Shown in pieces: positions 1 to 6,269 of a DNA stretch of 9,015 bases. The DNA lies in NCBI GenBank assembly GCA_964637165.1, contig CAZWVI010000031.1, positions 1 through 9,015 of the forward strand. Direction: 5' to 3'. The translations under genes were made by a program, and so were the position numbers. The notes under the pieces are model-generated. The model saw only the letters and a program-made list of their open reading frames with translations, ran no database searches and was not told the origin of the DNA. Every line of letters starts with the position of its first letter. Positions within the stretch are counted from its first letter, which is position 1. This DNA is from CAZWVI01 sp964637165 (lineage in GTDB: Bacteria > Planctomycetota > UBA1135).

Positions 1-2
1 AT

Positions 3-380
3 GTATATTGTGCGACGTTGGCTTACTTGTCGGTCTGGGCTTGCGCCGAGGTGAGAGTCGAGCTGTCGACGCAGCGAAAGTACGGACACCCCGGCCGACA
101 GGTGTTGACTCCGGTGAATTCCATCGACTTGCTCGGGTTTCGTCCGACGCACGACGAATGGTGGGTCTTCGAGCTGAAGCGCGGTCGTCCGGCTGACCGG
201 GTCGTCGGCCAAATCAGTCGATATCTCGGGTGGGCTGCATCGGAGCTCGGCTCAGATCGGGCGGTTGGGGCCGTCGTCGCAGCGAAGGGCTCCGAGAAGT
301 TGAAGTACGCTGTTGGCGCAAACCCGAACCTGAGCCTGTGGTTGTACGACGACGATCTCACACTCAGCAGAGTGGCGTAG
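3..380 (+). CDS. NucS/DUF91-like PD-(D/E)xK nuclease domain protein, C-terminal part (5' end outside window)
   Basis: Seen: the frame is open from the first bases of the window to the TAG at 378-380. A TTG at 18 is possible, but the frame continues upstream, so the gene probably starts outside the window. The visible part carries the core of a PD-(D/E)xK nuclease: an Asp in IDLL (codon 126-128), then E-L-K (Glu 171-173, Lys 177-179), followed by Q-I-S-R-Y (Gln 210-212, Tyr 222-224), which matches the QxxxY motif of RecB-like nucleases. The surroundings (ELKRGRPADRVVGQ, then RYLGW) are typical of the C-terminal nuclease domain of NucS/DUF91-like proteins. Expected role: metal-dependent DNA cleavage in the cytoplasm. 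The next gene starts 12 bases downstream, so the two are probably cotranscribed. It could instead be a stand-alone nuclease subunit or the end of a larger restriction protein. The domain call is fairly sure; the substrate is unknown. Confidence 0.75.
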   Translation, partial: VYCATLAYLSVWACAEVRVELSTQRKYGHPGRQVLTPVNSIDLLGFRPTHDEWWVFELKRGRPADRVVGQISRYLGWAASELGSDRAVGAVVAAKGSEKLKYAVGANPNLSLWLYDDDLTLSRVA

Positions 381-385
381 GGGAG
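381..385 (+). promoter_or_regulatory. Ribosome binding site for the PLD-helicase-DUF3427 gene
   Basis: GGGAG lies directly after the TAG of the nuclease gene and 7 bases before the ATG at 393. This supports that ATG and a shared transcript with the nuclease gene. Confidence 0.7.
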
Positions 386-392
386 TAGCGCA

Positions 393-3300
393 ATGCCGGT
401 AAGCCAGCGTGGCCTCTACGAGGCGCTCATTACCGAGATTCTCGAGGCGGAGCTGGAGGCGCTCGGCCCCGGCCTCGAACACATCGATGACGGGCTGCGG
501 TCGGCCGAGGCCGCCGACCGCATTGCGCTCCATGTCGGTCGCGTTTTGGAGCGCTCGATCGCGTCCGTGCCGGAGCGGGACAGGGCGGCGACGGGAATCA
601 GCCTGGCGCGCACTCTACTTGGGCATGTCGATGATGTCCTGAACAAGAGCGGCGCTCGGCGAGAGAGACCGGTCGAGGCCGGCAGAATGCTGCGGGCGGT
701 GGTCGGGCGACGCCCGGATGGTCTCTTCGAGAGCATAGAGCAACCGCTCATACCGCTGCTCGATACCGCGCTGCTGACCAACGCACCAGGTGAGCCCCGC
801 GTTGGAAGGCAAATCGTCACCGAGATCGCATCAGCCGACCGTATCGATGTCGTCATGGCTTTCATTCGGCGCAGTGGTATTGCCCCGTTCCTCGAGGCGC
901 TCCGGAAGCACTGTTCCTCGGGACGCCAGCTCCGGGTACTGACGACGACCTACACCGGCTCGACTGAAGCACGCGCACTGGCGATGCTCGAGGAGCTCGG
1001 GGCCGAGGTGCGGGTCTCATACGACACATCGACCACCCGACTGCACGCCAAGTCTTGGCTGTTCCATCGCGAGTCGGGGTTCTCGACCGTGTACGTGGGT
1101 TCGTCCAATCTCACGCACTCGGCGCAGGTCACCGGCCTCGAGTGGAATGTTCGTTTGTCGGCGGCTCGGAACCGGCCCGTCGTCGAGAAGGTTGGCGCTG
1201 TCTTCGAGAGCTATTGGCAGTCCGACGACTTCAAGACATTCGACCCCGCAGCCTTCGCCAAGGAGGCAGCCCGTTCGCAGCAAGGCCCCGCCGATGTCCT
1301 CCTCAGCCCGATCGAGTTGACACCTCGACCGTTTCAGGAGCGCATGCTCGAGCAGCTCGAGCTCGCTCGGTCGCGCGGTCACCACCGCAATCTCCTGGTG
1401 TCTGCCACCGGGACGGGAAAGACCGTCATGGCGGCTGTGGATTACGCCCGGCTCCGCCAGAGGTTGCCACGGGCTCGGCTTCTGTTCGTAGCGCACCGCA
1501 AGGAGATCCTGATGGAAGGTGCGCGCCCCACGTTCTGTCAGGCCCTGCGCGACCCCAGTTTCGGAGAGTTGTGGGTAGACGGACGGCGCCCGGCGGACTT
1601 CGAGCACGTGTTCGCGTCCATTCAGAGCCTGAATGCCGGCGGACTGGAGCACCTGAAGCCTGACCACTTCGACGTCGTCATCATCGACGAGTTTCATCAC
1701 GCCGCGGCTGCGTCCTACCGAAAGCTCCTGGACCTTGTTGAACCAAGGGAGCTGCTCGGACTGACCGCGACGCCCGAGCGGAGTGATGGGCTCGACGTGC
1801 TGCGCTGGTTCGATGGGCGAATCGCGGCAGAATTGCGCCTCTGGGACGCCATCGATCAGCATCGCCTGTCGCCCTTCGTCTACTACGGCATCCACGACGG
1901 CATCGACCTGAGGGACGTGCCCTGGAAGCGCGGCCGTGGGTACGACGTCGAGGCGCTGACCAACGTGCTGACCGCCAACGACGTTTGGGCGCGACAAGTG
2001 ATCCACCAGCTGAGTGGTCGCGTGGATGATGTCCACTCCATTCGCTGCTTTGGCTTCTGCGTGAGTGTCGAGCACGCCCGGTTCATGGCGCGCGTCTTCA
2101 ATCAACTCGGCATCGCATCGAGTGCGGTGTGGGGCGACAGCTCCCGAGAGGATCGGCGCACAGCTCTCGCGGAGTTGAGAGACGGCAAGATCAACGTGTT
2201 GTTCTCGGTCGACCTGTTCAACGAGGGGATCGACCTACCGGCTCTTGATACGCTGCTCATGCTGCGTCCAACCGATAGTCCTGTGCTCTTTCTTCAACAG
2301 CTCGGGCGCGGCCTACGTCGGTCGAAGTTCAAGGACGTGTGCACCGTCTTGGACTTCGTCGGTCACCAGAACCGCGAGTTTCGTTTCGACCGTCGCTTCC
2401 GAGCCTTGATCGGTGGGACGCGACGGGAGATCGAGCGACAGATCGAGCAGGGCTTTCCGTTCCTTCCTGCCGGCTGTCACATGGAGCTCGATCGAGTGGC
2501 GTCCGAAATCGTGCTCGAGAGCATCCGTAGCGCGATTCCGTCGCGTTGGCCTCAGAAGGTAGAGGAGCTCCGAGTGCTCGCCGGCGTGGGCGAAGTCACG
2601 CTTGCGTCGTATCTCGATGAGAGCGGTCTCGACCTCGAAGACGTGTATACGGGGAACAAGGCGTGGTCAGACCTCTGCGACGACGCCGGTGTTTCGACCT
2701 TGCCACCAGGCACCTTCGAGAAGGAGCTGCGGCGAGGGATCGGTCGACTGCTCCACATCGACGACCCGGTAAGGTTGGGGTTCTACCGAGACGTGTTGTC
2801 GTCACCCACTCCGCCGAACCTCGACGGGTTGGACCAGCGGGAGCGGCGCCTACTGCGAATGCTGGTGGCCTCCGTCGCATCAGTCGTAGTTAACAAGTCG
2901 ACTTCGTTGAGTTCTGCGTGCTCCACGCTTTGGTCGCACCCACAGGTCAGGCACGAGCTCTTGGAGCTGCTCGGTTGCCTCGAGACGCGGATCGACCACG
3001 TGCATGTGCCCTTGGCGACTCATCCGGAGGTTCCGCTACAGGTTCACGGCCGATACACACGCATCGAGATTCTCGCCGCATTCGGTGTTGGGGAGAGCGC
3101 TAAGGTGGCGGCTTGGCAGACGGGTATTCGTTGGGTTCCAGACGCTCAATGCGACCTGCTGGCCTTCACCCTCGACAAGACATCTGGGCAGTTCTCACCA
3201 ACGACTCGATACAAGGACTACGCAATCAGCCGGAATCTGATTCACTGGGAGAGTCAGTCGGTAACCCGCGCAGCCAGCCACACCGGTCTGCGCTACCAGC

Positions 3301-3488
3301 GGCACGAAGAGAGGGGGTCACACGTCATGCTCTTCTCGCGTCTGAACACGAGCGAGCGCGCGTTCTGGTTTCTTGGACCCGCGCGGTACGTGAGTCACGA
3401 AGGTGAACTACCGATGGCGATTACGTGGGCGCTGGACCACAAGCTTCCGGGTGATCTGTACGCGCGCTTCGCTGCCGCGGTGGCGTGA
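393..3488 (+). CDS. PLD-type nuclease / SF2 DEAD-DEAH helicase / DUF3427 fusion protein
   Basis: Seen: 1031 residues in three recognisable parts. Residues about 135-290 form a phospholipase-D-type nuclease domain with one HxK motif (His218, Lys220), GSSN at 236-239 and a Glu at 250. A single motif suggests that two chains pair to make one active site, as in Nuc and BfiI. Residues about 310-690 form an SF2 helicase core: Walker A ATGTGKT with Lys343, DEFH at 432-435, LTATPER at 457-463 and motif VI QQLGRGLRR at 635-643. Residues about 745-1025 match DUF3427, including HGRYTR from 885, FSPTTRYKDYAIS from 934 and SHEGE from 1001. Known: fused or paired PLD and helicase modules occur in ATP-dependent restriction enzymes such as NgoAVII/CglI. 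Inferred role: ATP-driven translocation on, and cleavage of, invading DNA. No methyltransferase partner is visible. The start is supported by GGGAG 7 bases upstream. All motifs look intact. Confidence 0.95.
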   Translation: MPVSQRGLYEALITEILEAELEALGPGLEHIDDGLRSAEAADRIALHVGRVLERSIASVPERDRAATGISLARTLLGHVDDVLNKSGARRERPVEAGRMLRAVVGRRPDGLFESIEQPLIPLLDTALLTNAPGEPRVGRQIVTEIASADRIDVVMAFIRRSGIAPFLEALRKHCSSGRQLRVLTTTYTGSTEARALAMLEELGAEVRVSYDTSTTRLHAKSWLFHRESGFSTVYVGSSNLTHSAQVTGLEWNVRLSAARNRPVVEKVGAVFESYWQSDDFKTFDPAAFAKEAARSQQGPADVLLSPIELTPRPFQERMLEQLELARSRGHHRNLLVSATGTGKTVMAAVDYARLRQRLPRARLLFVAHRKEILMEGARPTFCQALRDPSFGELWVDGRRPADFEHVFASIQSLNAGGLEHLKPDHFDVVIIDEFHHAAAASYRKLLDLVEPRELLGLTATPERSDGLDVLRWFDGRIAAELRLWDAIDQHRLSPFVYYGIHDGIDLRDVPWKRGRGYDVEALTNVLTANDVWARQVIHQLSGRVDDVHSIRCFGFCVSVEHARFMARVFNQLGIASSAVWGDSSREDRRTALAELRDGKINVLFSVDLFNEGIDLPALDTLLMLRPTDSPVLFLQQLGRGLRRSKFKDVCTVLDFVGHQNREFRFDRRFRALIGGTRREIERQIEQGFPFLPAGCHMELDRVASEIVLESIRSAIPSRWPQKVEELRVLAGVGEVTLASYLDESGLDLEDVYTGNKAWSDLCDDAGVSTLPPGTFEKELRRGIGRLLHIDDPVRLGFYRDVLSSPTPPNLDGLDQRERRLLRMLVASVASVVVNKSTSLSSACSTLWSHPQVRHELLELLGCLETRIDHVHVPLATHPEVPLQVHGRYTRIEILAAFGVGESAKVAAWQTGIRWVPDAQCDLLAFTLDKTSGQFSPTTRYKDYAISRNLIHWESQSVTRAASHTGLRYQRHEERGSHVMLFSRLNTSERAFWFLGPARYVSHEGELPMAITWALDHKLPGDLYARFAAAVA

Positions 3489-3619
3489 CACACTACCGTT
3501 TGATTCGACACCCATGTAGCGGCGGCGGACAGGTCGAGCGACGCGCCGCACTCCGCTTCACCGCGGGAATCGACCGTGAGATAGTACAACGCTCTACCGA
3601 GACCGACGGAGGATGGGCA
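3489..3619. other. 131-base gap between the nuclease-helicase and the GTPase operon
   Basis: This is the only spacer of any size in the window. The frame of the next gene is open across it back to a GTG at 3485, which overlaps the helicase stop (GTGA). However, the would-be peptide has no recognisable features, and a much better start lies at 3620. The gap may hold a promoter for the downstream genes. A TAGTAC at 3582-3587, preceded by TTCACC at 3557-3562, is a weak -10/-35 candidate that I would not rely on. GCGGCG near 3520 can pair with CGCCGC at 3544-3549, but no T-run follows, so it is not a convincing terminator. Confidence 0.4.
3608..3612 (+). promoter_or_regulatory. Ribosome binding site deciding the start of the coiled-coil protein
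   Basis: GGAGG lies 7 bases before the ATG at 3620. It is the strongest Shine-Dalgarno match in the right half of the window. It favours ATG 3620 over the upstream in-frame GTG at 3485, which has no comparable site. An ATG at 3613 is too close to the site and in another frame. Confidence 0.75.
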
Positions 3620-4306
3620 ATGGCCCAGCACACACTCGTTCCCAGATCAGGCGATGGAGGCTCTCAATCCGACGAAGAGCTGCTGGAGGACTTCAAGCAT
3701 TTGATCTCGGAGGTAGCGAACCGAGTAACCCATGAGGCCGTGGGGCCCACGATAGACGCTTCGACGCGCAAGTTGGACCAGACTGGGGTTCGAGTTGGTA
3801 GTGAGCTGAAGCAGGCCGTGGCCAACGTGAAGACGCTGAACGATGACCTGATCGCTCGATTCGAGCGATTCGAAGCTCGTTTGAAGGCGGTGCTCGACGA
3901 CACGGATGCCACCGCCCTCGGTGCGCTATTTCGAGAGCAGGTGAACACTCTTCGCGGACTACCGCCCTTGTTCGAGGCGGTTCACGCTGACCTCCTCAAG
4001 GAAGCCGACAAGGTCGCGAGAACTGCGGAAGCCGCTCAGAAGGTGAGTACGACGAGTGTCGGCCGAGTGCAGGAGGCAATCGATCGTCTAAGCAGAGAGG
4101 TCGAAAGGCTGCGAAGTGATCATGCCGAGCACCGAACCTCCGTTGCTCGGCAACTCAACCCTGTGCCCAAGCTCCAAGGAGAAATGCTCGATCTACAGCA
4201 GCTTCAGAAGCACAGCCTAGGCGAAGTCGCCCGCGAGGTGCGCGTAGTACTGATCGTGACGATCTGCGTTGGGCTCGCCCTTCTCCTAGCGATAGTCACC
4301 GTTTGA
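3620..4306 (+). CDS. Coiled-coil protein with C-terminal membrane anchor
   Basis: Not a family I recognise. Seen: 228 residues from ATG 3620 (273 if the GTG at 3485 were used). Residues 1-17 look disordered (Gly/Ser/Asp). Residues about 18-200 are highly charged and almost all helix-forming, with heptad-like stretches (for example the Arg-Phe-Glu repeats around residues 83-90, and the region before the anchor), so a long coiled coil is likely. The last 20 or so residues (about 209-228) are uninterrupted hydrophobic (Val, Leu, Ile, Gly, Ala) after a basic residue and end at the stop. This is a tail-anchor arrangement that would leave nearly the whole protein in the cytoplasm. There is no signal peptide and no enzymatic motif. 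The following GTPase gene starts one base after the stop. Inferred role: a membrane-bound partner or scaffold for the two dynamin-like GTPases. Alternatives include a membrane-stress sensor or a structural coiled-coil protein. Confidence 0.78.
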   Translation: MAQHTLVPRSGDGGSQSDEELLEDFKHLISEVANRVTHEAVGPTIDASTRKLDQTGVRVGSELKQAVANVKTLNDDLIARFERFEARLKAVLDDTDATALGALFREQVNTLRGLPPLFEAVHADLLKEADKVARTAEAAQKVSTTSVGRVQEAIDRLSREVERLRSDHAEHRTSVARQLNPVPKLQGEMLDLQQLQKHSLGEVAREVRVVLIVTICVGLALLLAIVTV

Positions 4307-4307
4307 C

Positions 4308-6269
4308 GTGAGCGACAGTTTCCAACCCCATATGCGCTCCGCAGAAACAAGGCTAGGGATTCCCGCCGAGGAGCTGGCGTGTTCATTGTTTCGCAGGTTG
4401 CAGCGAAAGCGTCCCAGCGGTGACCTTCGCTTGCTCAGATTGCGGAGCGAGTCTACCGGGCGCCTTCTGGACCGCATCTTGGACGCGTTGCAGCCGAATG
4501 CGGGAACCCTGCTCTCTCCGGTCTTGACCAACGTGCGGCGAATTAGGTCTGACATCTACACGCGCGGTGTCGACGCGGACGCCCCCTTTCGACTCTTCGT
4601 CGTGGGCCCCGGAAACAGCGGAAAGTCGTCCGTCGTCAATGCGCTCATCGGAAGCCAAGTCGCCGGTGTCGACGTCACGCCATGCACGTGGAGAGTGGAT
4701 GTATACGGAGGGGCGGGAGCGCCCTGCGTCCTTGTGGACTATCACGCGAAAGCGATTCAGGGCACCGAAGCGGAAATGCGCGCGATTGTGGAGCAAGACG
4801 AAAGAAGGCGCCTCGACAGCAGGGAGGCCGCGCGGAAAGCGTTCGCTGAGCAGCGCAGAGGTTTGAAGCGAGAGGCCCTCAAGGAGCTTCGAGTCAAACT
4901 GAGGAGAGAACTACTTCATGAGTCGCCTTACGTTGAGGCGCGTTGGAACACTGGCGGTCCGCCGAGCCTAGACGGCATCCTGCTCGTAGATACGCCCGGC
5001 TTGAACCAGGCAGACCCGATGGGGCGGGAAGGGTCTCGCCGTGGTCATGCAGTGGACCAGCGGGCGCGCGAATACTACACCAATGCGGACGGCGTATTGT
5101 GGATTCTAGACGCTACAGCTGTCGCGGCCGCCGATAGCAAGGTAGCCCTCGAAGAGATCAGTCGGGCATTCGATGACCTAGGTGGGCGTTCCGACAATGT
5201 CGTCGGCGTATTGAATCGCATCGATCTCGTGAACGAAGGTGACGTGCCAAGGGTTCTGCAGGACTGCGAGAGTCGCTTCTCTGAGGCATTCGTCGGAGTG
5301 GTTCCATTCTCAGCGCGGCTCGCCGAGCCGGGAGCGCAGTCAGAAGCGATCCACGAATCTGGCTTGGGACGCCTGCGGGAAGTCATCGATCGGACGTTTC
5401 GCCGAAACGCGGGCCACATCCGCTACGAATCCCGTCGGATCGGGCTATTGGCGCTCGAGAGAGAAGTGTTGGTGGGCCTCCGCGAGTACGCCCAGCATCT
5501 CGAGGCGGAGGAACTGGAACGTTGCTCGAGGGTAGACGCCATCACGGAACAAGCGAGCGAGTGCCAACGCTCCATGAGAGATGACCTCCGCGGTTGGCGG
5601 ACGCGCCATCGAGAGCGAATCGCTGGCGAGATTCAGCTGGGCTTTCTGCACCTCTATGACCTGGCTGATCAGGGGGCCCGAGACCGGCAGTTGCAGCGGA
5701 GTCTGATAAACGTTGATTTGGTCACCTCCGAGTATCGCGACGTCGTTCGCCGATGCCACCAAGCGCTAGACCACTTTGTCGATGAGGCTGAGGAGACTGC
5801 GTCGTTCTCTGAGTTTCGTCACCTCGAGGTCCGAGAGCACGAGGCGATTCATCTCGATTTCAGGACTGCCGAGCCGAAGCTTGGTTCTCTTCGCCTGCAA
5901 ACCCCAGAGGGTGACTTCTCGCGATGGGCAGGTAAGGCGTGGCAGTTCGTGAAGGGACAGTTTGGAGGCCGCACGAAGGCCGACGAGTTGATCGAACAAG
6001 TGAATCGTGAGCTCGAGAAAGGAACGAAAGAGGTGGAAGCGAAGTTGATTCGCGACGCCGTGGCCACCGCCAAGTCTGGCCTCCTGGATCACCTCGAGCA
6101 GACCTTCACTCGAGTTCATCTTCCCAGTGCCGAAATCTACCAGGTTGCGCAGTACCTCCACGAGCTATCAGCTGCTCATGCTGAGGAAGTCTGCTCGACG
6201 GGCGCTGCAGGCCTGCTGGTTGGCAGGAATGAGACTCTCCACATCGAGGCACGGAGCTTGTTTACATGA
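4308..6269 (+). CDS. Dynamin-like GTPase 1 (LeoB/LeoC-like candidate)
   Basis: Seen: 653 residues with a full set of GTPase motifs. G1 is GPGNSGKS at 100-107 (Lys106), a candidate G2 Thr lies at 124 or 127, G3 is DTPG at 228-231 and G4 is NRID at 303-306. Between G2 and G3 lies an unusually long stretch, of which about residues 152-205 is Arg/Glu/Lys-rich and probably a helical hairpin or coiled coil. The C-terminal half (about 390-650) is mainly helical, as expected for a dynamin stalk. A Trp/Phe-containing helix around 544-560 could touch membrane, but there is no clear transmembrane segment. The start is GTG at 4308, one base after the previous stop and without a clear ribosome site; ATG 4332 is an in-frame alternative. 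The gene overlaps the next one by ATGA. Known: bacterial dynamin-like proteins bind GTP, oligomerise and remodel membranes, often in pairs. Assignment to LeoBC/Eleos is inference; IniA- or DynB-like is possible. Confidence 0.9.
   Translation: MSDSFQPHMRSAETRLGIPAEELACSLFRRLQRKRPSGDLRLLRLRSESTGRLLDRILDALQPNAGTLLSPVLTNVRRIRSDIYTRGVDADAPFRLFVVGPGNSGKSSVVNALIGSQVAGVDVTPCTWRVDVYGGAGAPCVLVDYHAKAIQGTEAEMRAIVEQDERRRLDSREAARKAFAEQRRGLKREALKELRVKLRRELLHESPYVEARWNTGGPPSLDGILLVDTPGLNQADPMGREGSRRGHAVDQRAREYYTNADGVLWILDATAVAAADSKVALEEISRAFDDLGGRSDNVVGVLNRIDLVNEGDVPRVLQDCESRFSEAFVGVVPFSARLAEPGAQSEAIHESGLGRLREVIDRTFRRNAGHIRYESRRIGLLALEREVLVGLREYAQHLEAEELERCSRVDAITEQASECQRSMRDDLRGWRTRHRERIAGEIQLGFLHLYDLADQGARDRQLQRSLINVDLVTSEYRDVVRRCHQALDHFVDEAEETASFSEFRHLEVREHEAIHLDFRTAEPKLGSLRLQTPEGDFSRWAGKAWQFVKGQFGGRTKADELIEQVNRELEKGTKEVEAKLIRDAVATAKSGLLDHLEQTFTRVHLPSAEIYQVAQYLHELSAAHAEEVCSTGAAGLLVGRNETLHIEARSLFT
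6253..6256 (+). promoter_or_regulatory. Ribosome binding site for dynamin-like GTPase 2
   Basis: GGAG lies inside the end of GTPase 1, 9 bases before the ATG at 6266. With the ATGA overlap, it supports coupled translation at this start. Confidence 0.6.
6266..6269 (+). other. ATGA stop/start overlap, GTPase 1 to GTPase 2
   Basis: The ATG of GTPase 2 (6266-6268) shares bases with the TGA of GTPase 1 (6267-6269). This is a common coupling arrangement for proteins needed in fixed ratio and supports the idea that the two GTPases work as a pair. Confidence 0.85.

Noticed and set aside
1055..1663. Plus-strand open frame (202 codons) in another frame within the helicase gene
   Set aside because: It overlaps the PLD and Walker A region of the real gene, and its Arg/Pro/Ser-rich translation is typical of an out-of-frame shadow in GC-rich DNA.
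1017..2105. Long minus-strand open frame (362 codons) opposite the helicase core
   Set aside because: It lies entirely within the confirmed helicase gene, whose motifs are intact on the + strand. The minus-strand peptide has no recognisable domain and no gene-like context. Long antisense frames are common in GC-rich DNA.
3519..3549. Possible hairpin (GCGGCG with CGCCGC) after the helicase gene, considered as a terminator
   Set aside because: The stem is 6 bp with a loop of about 20 bases and no following T-run. Short GC-rich complements arise by chance in this composition.
3851..3869. Perfect inverted repeat with 9-base arms and a 1-base centre (ATCGCTCGA-T-TCGAGCGAT)
   Set aside because: It falls inside the coiled-coil gene and is explained by codons for a repeating Arg-Phe-Glu pattern. 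It is not at a gene boundary and has no T-run, so an operator or terminator role is not supported.
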